A stretch of 64,000 nt of DNA from positions 1 to 64,000 of the forward strand of contig CAZGLL010000003.1 of the NCBI GenBank assembly GCA_964526225.1, written 5' to 3'. Position numbers and translations under genes: made by a program. This stretch comes from DRYM01 sp964526225. GTDB lineage: Archaea > Thermoproteota > Thermoprotei_A > EX4484-217-1. Under the pieces are notes generated by a model that saw only the letters and a list, made by a program, of their open reading frames with translations, was not told the DNA's origin and did no database searches. Shown here piece after piece: positions 8,609 to 16,850 of this stretch (the stretch's first letter is position 1; each line of letters starts with the position of its first letter).

Positions 8609-9910
8609 CTACTCTTTCGGGAAATTCTCAGTTAAAGTATTTAATACTTCATCTAGCTTATCGGGTTCAACCCATAGTAGCTTTAGTTGATCCCAGAAGA
8701 GTTTCTGCCAATCACCGCCAACGCTGTCGTCAAGGTCAGGTACAGGCTTCATTTTAGATAGTTTCTCATAAACTACTTGCATAGGTGTCCAGTGGTCTTC
8801 AACGCTAACTTTGAGCCATGTTGCATACTTTCCAGCACGTGTTCCAACATGTACTCTTTGCCCTTCAGTTGCTAACCATTTAGCTAGAAGTAATGCTTCC
8901 TCTGGGTGCTCAGTGTATTTAGGTACGAAAACGTAGTCAGTACCCATAACAACGCCTTCGCATCCGGGTAGCGGGAAGAATCCTAAGTCGTTGGGGTCGT
9001 CAACCATTCCTGTAAGCCATGTTCCCATGAAGTATAGTGCGTATTTGCCGTTCCACCATTCCTCAATTGCCTTGGTCCATTCTATTGGTTCACTAAAGTA
9101 CCCATTCTTAATGAGAGGTACCAGATAGTTTTCGAAAATCGCTTTTACCTGTGGATCGTTGAATTTAAGCTCACCCTTAATAAGCTGAAGTTGCATATCG
9201 ATACCGCCGAAGGTTATTATGAAGTGTTCTGTTACGTCGCTTATAGGCCATCCTACACTGTCTCCTGTAACTATGGGTGCTTCAATACCACTAATACCTT
9301 TTATCTTGTCAAGCAACTGTAGGAACTCATCCCATGACTTAGGCTCCTGTAATCCATGCGCTTGGAAGAATGATTTACGATACCAGAATCCGGGCTTCGC
9401 CCAGGCAGTAAATGGTAATCCATATATTTTATCTCCGCTCTTTACAGGATCAAATATTCCTGAAACGAACTCGTCAGTGTTAACGAGACCGCTAAGATCC
9501 ATTAGGTGTCCTTTTTCACCCATCTCCTTAACCCACCAGCCCCAAGCAGAAAATACTACGTCACCTGGAGCCATTCCGGCTTCAAACTGGGGTGGAGCTA
9601 TTGATGCAAGATCTTCGGCTCTGTAAATCCTATATTCCACTTCAATATTGGGATGTTCCTCCATGAACTTATTAAGTACTTGCTGAAAAGCTTCCATTTC
9701 AGCGCCCGCCCATGGCCCAATAACAATAAGCTTAACCTTCTCAGTAGGTGTAGCTGTTACAGTTGCTGGCGAAGTTACAGTGGTTGTAGTTGTTACTGTA
9801 ACTTGCTGAGGCGTTATTGTAGCATAACCTATCCCGTAACCTATTATTATCCCTATTATAATGCCCACTATCAGAAAGGCTATTTTAGAAGTTGTGGGTG
9901 CGCTTGCCAT
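8609..9910 (-). CDS. malE: Sugar ABC transporter substrate-binding protein, MalE type
   Basis: A 433-residue extracellular solute-binding protein (family 1). Residues 8-31 form one hydrophobic helix, followed by a Thr/Val/Pro-rich linker (about residues 33-55) that spaces the binding domain from the membrane, a common archaeal design; there is no lipobox cysteine, so I infer anchoring by the helix. The mature part has the family features LIVIGPWAGAEMEAFQQVL and, later, the K-Y-A-L-Y-F-M-G-T-W-L segment. It is the first gene of the importer operon and is preceded by a TATA box and a strong palindrome, as expected for the gene TrmB regulates. Confidence 0.93.
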   Translation of the reverse strand: MASAPTTSKIAFLIVGIIIGIIIGYGIGYATITPQQVTVTTTTTVTSPATVTATPTEKVKLIVIGPWAGAEMEAFQQVLNKFMEEHPNIEVEYRIYRAEDLASIAPPQFEAGMAPGDVVFSAWGWWVKEMGEKGHLMDLSGLVNTDEFVSGIFDPVKSGDKIYGLPFTAWAKPGFWYRKSFFQAHGLQEPKSWDEFLQLLDKIKGISGIEAPIVTGDSVGWPISDVTEHFIITFGGIDMQLQLIKGELKFNDPQVKAIFENYLVPLIKNGYFSEPIEWTKAIEEWWNGKYALYFMGTWLTGMVDDPNDLGFFPLPGCEGVVMGTDYVFVPKYTEHPEEALLLAKWLATEGQRVHVGTRAGKYATWLKVSVEDHWTPMQVVYEKLSKMKPVPDLDDSVGGDWQKLFWDQLKLLWVEPDKLDEVLNTLTENFPKE

Positions 9911-9912
9911 AG

Positions 9913-9928
9913 TTTTACCCGGGTAAAA
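9913..9928. promoter_or_regulatory. 16-bp perfect palindrome before malE, candidate TrmB operator
   Basis: The sequence TTTTACCCGGGTAAAA is perfectly symmetric and lies two bases upstream of the malE ATG. With the TATA box near 9943-9952, transcription should start near 9920-9925, inside the palindrome, so a protein bound here would block RNA polymerase. A second short symmetric element, TACTAGTA at 9938-9945, abuts the TATA box. TrmB is encoded in the same cluster and is the obvious candidate ligand, but that is inference. The palindrome is not the same sequence as the treT/trmB repeat, so more than one regulator is possible. Confidence 0.6.
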
Positions 9929-9942
9929 TTTATCACTTACTA

Positions 9943-9952
9943 GTATATAAGT
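9943..9952 (-). promoter_or_regulatory. TATA box of the malEFGK operon
   Basis: Read leftward the bases give CTTATATACT, about 33-42 bases upstream of the malE start codon. This is the right distance for an archaeal TATA box with a very short 5' leader. A second TATA-like run (CTTATATACG) lies 17 bases further upstream at 9958-9967 and could be an alternative. Confidence 0.55.
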
Positions 9953-10034
9953 CTCCAGCGTATATAAGATTAATCTGCTACTTAACTTAGAATGTGATAA
10001 TTTAGTATGTAAAGAATGGGTAGGTTGATACGGT

Positions 10035-11165
10035 TTGAAAATTTTAATAATTCATCCACATCTCTCAGTCATGGGTGGAAGCGAAGTATTAACAAAAATT
10101 CTAATTAATGAGCTAAATAAGCTAGGACATGAAGTACACGTTCTTACATCCTCTATAGACAAGGACTTTATTTATCAAATAAGTAGTCTGAAAACATTTT
10201 TCTTTGAAAGAAAAAGATTCGGTTTAAACGAAGTACACGAAAAAATATTGCAAGTACACTTAACTCTCTTTAAGCTTTTTGAAAAGGAAGAATACGATAC
10301 AGCATTGATTATGATACAGGAACCTATATATAACATGCTAATTAAAGTAGTGAGCCCTAAAACACCAACAGCAATCTATATTCACTATCCGTTCGAAGAA
10401 GAACTTACCAAAGATAACATCGCCGAATTCGTAAAAATGTATCGTTTCCCAGGTTTCTATGAGAAATTGTTTTCCATAGCTGATGTGAGAATATCGAACT
10501 CAACATATACTGCTAGAACACTTTATAGAAAGTTTAGAGTAACAAGTTATGTAGTATATCCCGCAATACCCTGGGAGTATTTCGAAGAAGAACCAGCACC
10601 GGATAAATTGCCCGATAAAACCATAATTACCGTAGGTAGATTTGTTCCACATAAAAGAATCGATAAATTACTTCAACTATTCAAAAATAAAATTTTAAGA
10701 GAAATACCCGAAGCAAAACTAATAATAATCGGCGTGAAAGACCCAAGATACACATCGTATTATGAGAAACTTAGAGAAAATACTGAATCATTAAACAACG
10801 TATTGTTTATTGATAAACCGCTTAAACCATCGGAAATGGCCGAGTACTACAGAATGGCTAGGGTATATGTTCATATGAGAGTAGGTGAACATTTTGGCAT
10901 GGCACCTGTAGAAGCAATGTCACAAGCAACAATTCCAATAATACCTAAGAAGTCAGGTTTAGCGGAACTCATAAGTGATGGTATCGACGGATTCACTTAC
11001 ACTACAGATAATGAAGCCTTGGAAAAGATTATTAGAATTTTAAAAATGAGCGATTCCGAATACATTAGGAAAATTAGGAAAAGATGCTATTATAAAGCAC
11101 AATACTTTAATCCGAGAAGGTTTGCTCAAGAAATACTAAGCTACATTACTTTTCCTCAGAAATAG
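10035..11165 (+). CDS. Glycosyltransferase family 4
   Basis: A 376-residue GT-B glycosyltransferase. The N-terminal domain starts IIHPHLSVMGGSEVLTKIL, the typical G-G-S/A-E acceptor loop; the C-terminal domain opens with T-V-G-R-F-V-P-H-K-R near residue 200 and has E-H-F-G-M-A-P-V-E-A near residue 290, the E-x7-E donor site. The hydrophobic VGRFVPHKRID and the overall shape resemble Alg11/PimB-like mannosyltransferases. The start is TTG 10035. It is divergent from malE, and its 3' end overlaps the convergent galT-like gene by 20 bases. Acceptor and donor are unknown; a role in surface glycans is as likely as one in the sugar island. Confidence 0.85.
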   Translation: MKILIIHPHLSVMGGSEVLTKILINELNKLGHEVHVLTSSIDKDFIYQISSLKTFFFERKRFGLNEVHEKILQVHLTLFKLFEKEEYDTALIMIQEPIYNMLIKVVSPKTPTAIYIHYPFEEELTKDNIAEFVKMYRFPGFYEKLFSIADVRISNSTYTARTLYRKFRVTSYVVYPAIPWEYFEEEPAPDKLPDKTIITVGRFVPHKRIDKLLQLFKNKILREIPEAKLIIIGVKDPRYTSYYEKLRENTESLNNVLFIDKPLKPSEMAEYYRMARVYVHMRVGEHFGMAPVEAMSQATIPIIPKKSGLAELISDGIDGFTYTTDNEALEKIIRILKMSDSEYIRKIRKRCYYKAQYFNPRRFAQEILSYITFPQK

Positions 11166-12171
11166 CATTTCTTAACTCGGAAGCTACATTTTCGGGAAAC
11201 TTGTCAACAATGTATACTCCGGCGCCTTTTTCATAGCCACCCCATGTAGTAGTTAAAGGTAATATTTCAATATGCCAATGGTAGAAACCAAGTGAGCTAT
11301 CATATACTGTGTGAAACCAGAAATTGTAGTCGAAATCTCCCAGAACTTTCCTTAGCGTAAGTAAGGTTCTGCTCAATACTTCGCCTAAATTATACATTTC
11401 ATTGTCGCTAATGTTTAGGAAACTGTATGAGTGCTTAAAGGGAACAATATATGTTTCATAGGGAACTCTTGGAGCATACGCGATAAGTGAAGCAAATGAT
11501 TCGTTAGAATAGTAGATTAGTTTCCTATGTGTGGACAATAGGTAGCATAGTGGGCATTCGCTTTTTTCCTCAAAAAACCTTTTGAAACCAAAGATTTCAC
11601 TCTCAATTTCCGGAGGTATGAAAGTATTAGCGAATATTTGAAGATGTGGATGGGTAATGCTAGCTCCAGCTTTAACACCCCTATTTTTAATCACCATTAC
11701 ATGCTTTATTTTAGGGTCTTCAAGAATACGTTTAATTCTTTCCTTAAGCGCTTTAAGCGCAAAATAAATGTTCCTTGGATCTTTAAGGTATTCTTCTTCG
11801 TTATGATTTCTTGTCTCAACAAGGACTTCATGGTAGCCATACGCTAAATTCATGTTTGGTTTAGGAGCTAATGCTGGATACTTATTGGGGAAAACTCTTA
11901 CAATCCAAGCACTTATCTCCCCACTTTCTTCTTCACTGGAGAAAACATGTTTATCGTTAGATGACGTGAGCAACACTAAAGTAGCTGGTGGTGTATACTT
12001 TTCATTCCCAGGACAGAATGGGCAAAGTTCACTTCTAGTTGCAATTGGGAATTTATTGTAACGTGGTCTTTTACCTCTAATTGTTGAAATGATAGTTACT
12101 CTTTTAGGATTATGAAAGCACCTTCTAAGGACAGAATCGCTAGTCAATAGTTGGCGCCCCTCTAAAACCAC
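11146..12171 (-). CDS. galT: Galactose-1-phosphate uridylyltransferase-like (GalT) nucleotidyltransferase
   Basis: A 341-residue member of the HIT superfamily GalT branch. Zinc ligand pairs C-P-F-C at residues 50-53 and C-P-L-C at 206-209 are present; the catalytic region reads HPHLQIF at 174-180, so the nucleophilic second His is H176, and H-W-H at 298-300 is in the second half-domain. GalT moves UMP between UDP-glucose and hexose-1-phosphates. In this cluster it could supply or recycle NDP-glucose for TreT, which is inference. It might also be an ADP- or UDP-sugar phosphorylase of the same fold. It is transcribed alone, convergent with the glycosyltransferase. Confidence 0.85.
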   Translation of the reverse strand: MVLEGRQLLTSDSVLRRCFHNPKRVTIISTIRGKRPRYNKFPIATRSELCPFCPGNEKYTPPATLVLLTSSNDKHVFSSEEESGEISAWIVRVFPNKYPALAPKPNMNLAYGYHEVLVETRNHNEEEYLKDPRNIYFALKALKERIKRILEDPKIKHVMVIKNRGVKAGASITHPHLQIFANTFIPPEIESEIFGFKRFFEEKSECPLCYLLSTHRKLIYYSNESFASLIAYAPRVPYETYIVPFKHSYSFLNISDNEMYNLGEVLSRTLLTLRKVLGDFDYNFWFHTVYDSSLGFYHWHIEILPLTTTWGGYEKGAGVYIVDKFPENVASELRNAISEEK

Positions 12172-12195
12172 ATTTTCAATTATTTTGGAAAGCTT

Positions 12196-12729
12196 TTAAC
12201 TATTAACTATAGCGTTTGTTAGAGCAGAAATCTTATCGTAGTCGCTATTAAGCGTTGTGAGAATAGCTTTAAGATTCTCACATGTCGTGTTACTTTCGAA
12301 GTAAACAATGTATTTTTCATAGTTTTCCACATAATCTTTAAGAACGTTAATGAGTTGTTCATGTATTCCTATGTACTGTTTCGGCGCTATTGTTTCATTA
12401 AGTAATTTTAGGTCATGTTTTAACTTGTTAAGAAATAGTATGTTTGCTGATGCTTTAATGTCTGTCTTTACAGTTAGATTTGCATTAAGAATACTGCTAA
12501 TGCTCTTAACAATGCATTCATCCTCTATTACTGCTTGCGCGTAGAGGAGAGAGCCCTCAACATGCTCTTTAGCATTAATTACCTCAGCAATATAGGTTAA
12601 AGCATCTATTTTCGCTTCAATAGCACCTATTTTCTCTCGGAACTGTAATGTTGCTAAAGCATAGCCTAGAATAGCTGAGGAAATAGCCAAAATGATTATT
12701 GCGATAGCTAAAGTTAGACCTACTTTCAT
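12196..12729 (-). CDS. Membrane-anchored helical protein, unknown function
   Basis: Not recognised. The 177 residues start with one hydrophobic helix (LTLAIAIIILAISSAILGYALATL), followed by an outside domain of about 150 residues that is almost all helix, with heptad-like Leu/Ile spacing (KLKHDLKLLNETI, INVLKDYVENYEKYIVYF). Two cysteines (in DECIV and TTCENL) could form a disulfide. There are Asn-x-Thr/Ser sites consistent with N-glycosylation. The start lies 24 bases from the galT-like gene on the same strand side but no shared function is evident. Confidence 0.5.
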   Translation of the reverse strand: MKVGLTLAIAIIILAISSAILGYALATLQFREKIGAIEAKIDALTYIAEVINAKEHVEGSLLYAQAVIEDECIVKSISSILNANLTVKTDIKASANILFLNKLKHDLKLLNETIAPKQYIGIHEQLINVLKDYVENYEKYIVYFESNTTCENLKAILTTLNSDYDKISALTNAIVNS

Positions 12730-12816
12730 AAGCTATTTTACCTCAAAATTAAAGCTACAACATAGATACTTAAGCATTAGGTTGATTCTTTAACTCACTT
12801 GAGAAAACGTTTGAAA

Positions 12817-13068
12817 CTACTTTTCCCTGTTATGTCTAATGTAGGAAACTACATCGTTAACCACTTTCTCTAAATCGTTAAGTGACTTTATTTCATGCTT
12901 ATTTCCTTTAGAATCAACATATGTGAAAGGTATTTTAGATGCCATTTCGGAGTAAATCTGGTTTTTAGATACATAACCTAGTAAGCTATCGCTCATTCTG
13001 AAGTATTTTTTAGCAACATCTTTATGTGTCATTTTCCTATTTTCCATTGCTTGGTCACTACCCTTCAC
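12817..13068 (-). CDS. Small charged protein, unknown function
   Basis: An 83-residue reading frame, possibly beginning at a second ATG at 13045-13047 (MENRKMTHKDV). It is helical with a central F-T-Y-V-D-S-K-G-N-K-H-E-I-K-S-L-N-D-L segment that looks like a beta-hairpin followed by a helix. Codon choice matches neighbours and the upstream 110 bases contain an AT-rich run. I do not recognise a family. It stands alone between a membrane-anchored protein and a divergent nitrilase. Confidence 0.5.
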   Translation of the reverse strand: MKGSDQAMENRKMTHKDVAKKYFRMSDSLLGYVSKNQIYSEMASKIPFTYVDSKGNKHEIKSLNDLEKVVNDVVSYIRHNREK

Positions 13069-13179
13069 TGTTCTAAGGTATATTGATGTGGAAGATTAAA
13101 TTTTTAAAGTTATCCGCACATTTCTCTATTAAGAAACCATTTAGAGCATTTTATTTTCGCCTGTAGGTGGAAATGAATT

Positions 13180-14019
13180 ATGAAGTACTTGGATGTTTCC
13201 ATGGTTCAGCTAAAGATTATTGATGGAGATGTTAATGGAAATTTAAAACATACAAGTAAGCTGTTTCTCAAAAACAAGTTTGCTATTCAAAACTCTCATA
13301 TAACAGTACTTCCCGAGCTATTTGCAACAGGTTTTATGAGTGAAGCAATTAGGAAATATGCTACCAAACTAGAAGATTCTGTAATTGTAAACTTTCTAGC
13401 GAAAATTTCAAGAGACTATGAAACTGCAATCATAACTACAGTTCCCGAAGCCTATGGTGGAAAAATATATGATACTGCCGTAGCAATTTCCGAAGGAGAA
13501 ATAATAGGTAAGTATAGGAAAGTCCATTTATTTGCTAAATTCGGAGAAGACAGAATTTTCAGTTGCGGATTAGACTTTAGTTTAGCAACCATTGAAAATG
13601 TAAAGATAGGATTAGCAATATGTTATGATTTAAGATTTCCCGAAATATTTAGGGTGGAATCTTTAGCGGGAGCTGAATTATTCGTAATTCCAGCTGCTTG
13701 GGGTAAGAAAAGGGCTTCTCATTGGAGATTACTTATTAGAGCACGTGCTTTAGAAAACCAAGCTTACATTATAGGTGTTGACAGAGTAGGTGGAAGCAAC
13801 GTATTAGCTGAAGAATTTGCTGGCGAAAGTATTGTTGCTTCACCTTGGGGAGCTGTTGTAGCCAAACTAAGTAGTACTCACGAAGAAGTCAAGTTCGTAC
13901 GGATAAACCTAGTGTTTCTAAGGAAAATTAGGAAGGAATTTCCCGTACTAAGAGATTCAAAGGTTAATTACTATAGCAAATGGTATTTAAGTGTCAGCCA
14001 GCCACCGCCTCAACACTAA
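13180..14019 (+). CDS. Carbon-nitrogen hydrolase (nitrilase superfamily)
   Basis: A 279-residue amidohydrolase of the nitrilase fold. The catalytic triad is visible: Glu46 in VLPELFATG, Lys114 in KYRKVHLF and Cys148 in LAICYDLRFPE. The K-V-H-L-F and R-F-P-E neighbourhoods resemble omega-amidase/Nit2-type enzymes, which hydrolyse omega-amides such as 2-oxoglutaramate; other C-N hydrolases share these features, so the substrate is uncertain. It acts in the cytoplasm. The gene is convergent with the RHH protein; two hairpin sequences lie in the 50-base gap. Confidence 0.88.
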   Translation: MKYLDVSMVQLKIIDGDVNGNLKHTSKLFLKNKFAIQNSHITVLPELFATGFMSEAIRKYATKLEDSVIVNFLAKISRDYETAIITTVPEAYGGKIYDTAVAISEGEIIGKYRKVHLFAKFGEDRIFSCGLDFSLATIENVKIGLAICYDLRFPEIFRVESLAGAELFVIPAAWGKKRASHWRLLIRARALENQAYIIGVDRVGGSNVLAEEFAGESIVASPWGAVVAKLSSTHEEVKFVRINLVFLRKIRKEFPVLRDSKVNYYSKWYLSVSQPPPQH

Positions 14020-14037
14020 GCTTTTCTGTAGTGGTCG

Positions 14038-14074
14038 GTAACGTTCATCATCCGTTACTTAGTTTTTTACTAAG
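14038..14074. terminator. Two small hairpins between convergent genes, possible terminators
   Basis: GTAACG (14038-14043) pairs with CGTTAC (14053-14058), and CTTAG (14058-14062) pairs with CTAAG (14070-14074) around a loop of six T and one A. The second hairpin with its T-run would serve rightward transcripts of the nitrilase gene. The stems are short and archaeal termination depends mainly on T-runs, so the hairpins may be incidental. Confidence 0.3.
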
Positions 14075-14954
14075 CAGATATTTTAAGGTATATCCTGTAT
14101 TTGCCCGGCGTTATCTCTTCTTTATCGCCTTCAACGGTTATGCTGTAGAATATGTTGTTCCTTATGTACTCTGCTTCAAACTTTACACTTGAAGGTCCAA
14201 TATTTGATTCTATATTTAAGGCATTACTTCCCAAGACCTCGCCAAAAACCTTTAATGCCTCAATAATTCTGTTTTCGAATTCGCTTAAATGTTCATCGTC
14301 GATTTTGAAAACTATGTTTTCGCCTTCAAATTTAGGATTCCATTTAGTAAGCCTTCTAACTAAAATCTCGTAAAGTTTCTTTTTCCAATACGATAGTATG
14401 AGTTCTCCTGAAACCCTTAATCCCTTAATTTCCATTTGAAGTCTCATTTCCTCATTAAACATTGTTTTCGTTTCTAAAGAAACAACGTACGGATATTCAT
14501 CGATGTAAAAAACTAGTGTTGCTAGTGATGCTACATGAGGTTCGGGATAGCATTTGCATCCGTAAACTTGGTTTTCCAATCCGAAACTTGCAAATGTATC
14601 CTTGATTACACTTAACAGTATATCGCAGAATTTTGAAGCAAGTTTTTCCTCTTCAGAATAGTCCTTAGCCACTATTGTTAATGGGAGCGGCCGTCCATAT
14701 ATTTCAACACAGTTCTTACTGAAAATTTCTGATAACTTATCTATGAAGATTAGAGGATCAAGATCTAACTTAATCCATCCCGTTGGTTGTAGTTCTTCTT
14801 TAATCCTGCTTATTTCTTTTTCAACGACCTCCCTAACCCATCCTGAAACACTAGAGTACCCTTTCGAAGACAGTACTTCTCTAAGAACGATGTAGTCGTC
14901 TAGCGGAATTGTTATTTTAACACTCTTGTAACTACGTTTTCTCCTACGCGGCAT
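14070..14954 (-). CDS. Ribbon-helix-helix protein with a large unknown C-terminal domain
   Basis: The 294 residues start RRRKRSYKSVKITIPLDDY, a basic arm followed by the beta strand of a ribbon-helix-helix (CopG/Arc) DNA-binding domain; helices follow at DDYIVLREVLSSKG and SSVSGWVREVVEKEI (to about residue 50). The remaining 240 residues are an alpha/beta domain with two similar-looking parts (around 60-150 and 160-290) that I cannot assign; two close cysteines (YGCKCYPEP) could bind metal. RHH domains usually sit on proteins below 100 residues, so the long partner domain, probably for ligand sensing or oligomer formation, is unusual. DNA binding is predicted, target unknown. Confidence 0.6.
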   Translation of the reverse strand: MPRRRKRSYKSVKITIPLDDYIVLREVLSSKGYSSVSGWVREVVEKEISRIKEELQPTGWIKLDLDPLIFIDKLSEIFSKNCVEIYGRPLPLTIVAKDYSEEEKLASKFCDILLSVIKDTFASFGLENQVYGCKCYPEPHVASLATLVFYIDEYPYVVSLETKTMFNEEMRLQMEIKGLRVSGELILSYWKKKLYEILVRRLTKWNPKFEGENIVFKIDDEHLSEFENRIIEALKVFGEVLGSNALNIESNIGPSSVKFEAEYIRNNIFYSITVEGDKEEITPGKYRIYLKISA

Positions 14955-15115
14955 TTAGAATCCTCAAGTAAACTGAGTAATTAGAGGACGTAATTTAAGA
15001 TTAGCACCAATAGATTCTATACGGAGTATGTAGAAAACATAGTACAATAGTTTGATAGTTCGTAACCACATTAAATATTAGCGCCAGTTTTTTAAATACC
15101 TAGAATGGCTGATAA

Positions 15116-16123
15116 GTGTTGTCATCGCCGTTTGAGAATGTAAAACACATACCTTCATATGAGGAAATAGTGAAGAAAATCGAGAGAAGATATGCTAAAC
15201 TAGATTCTAAGCTAAGGGAGCTTCATAACCTTAAGGTTAAAAGTAAGGAACTTCAGAGAATAGGTTTAGTATATTCAATGATTAATGACACTTTAGACAA
15301 TATTGTTAAAACTATGCCACATGTCAGTAAAATACATCCATTCTATAGAGATCTTCTTGACGTTTTAGTAGGTATTGAAGGATATAGGAGAGCTATTCTA
15401 AGATTAGCTAATGCTAGAAAAATACTTAGTAAAATACGTAAAGAATGCTTGAATCTTATGAAACTAGCTCAAGAACCTAAGGATTACACACATATTAGAA
15501 GAAGTTGCATTGGAAGAATGATGTCTGTTTTACGAAGAAATAGGAAGTATATTGACTTCTTAGCTTCAGCCATAGTTAAACTTAGAAAAATACCGTCAAT
15601 AAATCCTGAAGAACCAACAATTATTGTAGCGGGAATGCCACAAGTAGGTAAGTCAACACTTGTTAAGGCTATTTCAACAGCAGAACCCGAAATAGCATCT
15701 TACCCTTTCACCACAAAAAACCTTGTCGTAGGACATATTTTCCTAAAGCATGATAGGAAAGTTCAGGTAATTGACACTCCTGGGCTTCTAGATAGACCTC
15801 TTTCTGAAAGAAACCCTATAGAATTACAAGCTATTATGGCTCTAAAACATGTTAAAGGCGTGATACTTTACCTTTTCGACGTCTCTATAGGATGTTACTA
15901 TACATTAGATGAGCAAATTAGAGTTTTTGAGGAAATACTTAGTTCCTTCGACAAACCAGTAAAGGTAGCTTTAAACAAGGTAGATATTAAAGATGAAGAT
16001 AGAGTGGTTAAGGTGAAAAAGCATCTTAAAGAGAAAGGTTTCGTAAAGGTTTTTGAGATAAGCGCTAAAAAAAGATCGGGTTTAAATGAGCTATTAAGTG
16101 ATTTACTTAAGGATCTCATTTGA
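15116..16123 (+). CDS. NOG1-like GTP-binding protein
   Basis: A 335-residue OBG-type GTPase of the NOG1 branch. The first 165 residues are the helical NOG1 N-terminal domain (IPSYEEIVKKIERRYAK onward); the G domain follows with G1 GMPQVGKST near residue 175, G3 DTPGLLDRP near 218, the R-N-P-I-E-L-Q sequence typical of NOG1, and G4 NKVD near 287. Eukaryotic Nog1 acts in large ribosomal subunit maturation; archaeal versions lack the long C-terminal extension, as here. Start GTG 15116 or TTG 15119. A TATA-like TTTTTTAAATA lies about 30 bases upstream, suggesting a leaderless or near-leaderless message. Confidence 0.88.
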   Translation: MLSSPFENVKHIPSYEEIVKKIERRYAKLDSKLRELHNLKVKSKELQRIGLVYSMINDTLDNIVKTMPHVSKIHPFYRDLLDVLVGIEGYRRAILRLANARKILSKIRKECLNLMKLAQEPKDYTHIRRSCIGRMMSVLRRNRKYIDFLASAIVKLRKIPSINPEEPTIIVAGMPQVGKSTLVKAISTAEPEIASYPFTTKNLVVGHIFLKHDRKVQVIDTPGLLDRPLSERNPIELQAIMALKHVKGVILYLFDVSIGCYYTLDEQIRVFEEILSSFDKPVKVALNKVDIKDEDRVVKVKKHLKEKGFVKVFEISAKKRSGLNELLSDLLKDLI

Positions 16124-16718
16124 AAATTATGTACTTCGCTTCCGTTAATACGCCTTTGTAAAGGAAATCTATTTGTCTTAGAGTTAAGTGTTTATCAAAT
16201 TCTGTTAAAGCAGAAATACCGTCAATAGGCACTACTACCTTGTAAAGATTCATTGCTGCAGAAGCTACTGTGTGTAAAACACATATGTTAGCTACTGTCC
16301 CAACAATAACAACATTTCTTATCCCAGAGACCCTAAGTATATGGTCTAAGCTTGTACCGAAGAATCCATCATACCTCATTTTTTCAATAACTATTTCTTC
16401 AGGAACTTTAGGTTTAAGTTCATCGATTATTTCCCAACCCCACGACCCTTTAAGGGCATGTTCACCCCAAATTTTAAATTCGGGATCTCCCGGATAGTGC
16501 GTATCTTGAGTGAAAACTCTTAGAACTCCAGATTTTCGTGCTTTTTCAAGCAATTCTTTAATTACCGGAATAGTTTGAGGAGCTGTTGGAACAAAAAGTT
16601 TTCCATCAGGCTTAACAAAGTCATTTTGCATGTCAACTATTATTAAAGCTGTTTCTCTACTTAGAAGTTCTATAGGCTCTCTTTTAATGGTATATAATGG
16701 CACTTCAACAGTAACCAT
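16116..16718 (-). CDS. Cysteine hydrolase, nicotinamidase/isochorismatase family
   Basis: A 200-residue alpha/beta hydrolase. Catalytic residues are Asp29 (VDMQNDF), Lys113 (EKMRYDGFF) and Cys146 (VANICVLHT). The metal-site pattern of nicotinamidases, D72-x-H74 and H87 (QDTHYPGD, then GEHALKG), is also present, so nicotinamide deamidation for NAD+ salvage is the best guess; isochorismatases lack those metal ligands. The gene runs opposite to the NOG1-like gene and overlaps its 3' end by eight bases. A GCTTATAAGC palindrome at 16752-16761, 34 bases upstream of the start, is the probable TATA element. Confidence 0.85.
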   Translation of the reverse strand: MVTVEVPLYTIKREPIELLSRETALIIVDMQNDFVKPDGKLFVPTAPQTIPVIKELLEKARKSGVLRVFTQDTHYPGDPEFKIWGEHALKGSWGWEIIDELKPKVPEEIVIEKMRYDGFFGTSLDHILRVSGIRNVVIVGTVANICVLHTVASAAMNLYKVVVPIDGISALTEFDKHLTLRQIDFLYKGVLTEAKYIIFK

Positions 16719-16751
16719 AACCTAACACCGTTAAAAGTAAATGATGTAAGT

Positions 16752-16761
16752 GCTTATAAGC
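16752..16761 (-). promoter_or_regulatory. Palindromic TATA element GCTTATAAGC
   Basis: A self-complementary ten-base element about 34 bases upstream of the nicotinamidase-like gene, at the expected TATA distance. Because it is symmetric it could also direct rightward transcription toward the permease gene at 16851, though the distance of 90 bases is long for that. Confidence 0.45.
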
Positions 16762-16850
16762 TTACCATTTCTACGGTAGCGGTAGATTCTTAAAACATTA
16801 TTTAATAACAACAATGGAGAATGACTGCATCGAATGTGAGGTAGCGCAGT

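Noticed and set aside
14038..14058. ATGATGA on the minus strand as a C box of a guide RNA
   Set aside because: No D box follows at a suitable distance; the bases are better explained as a hairpin between convergent genes.
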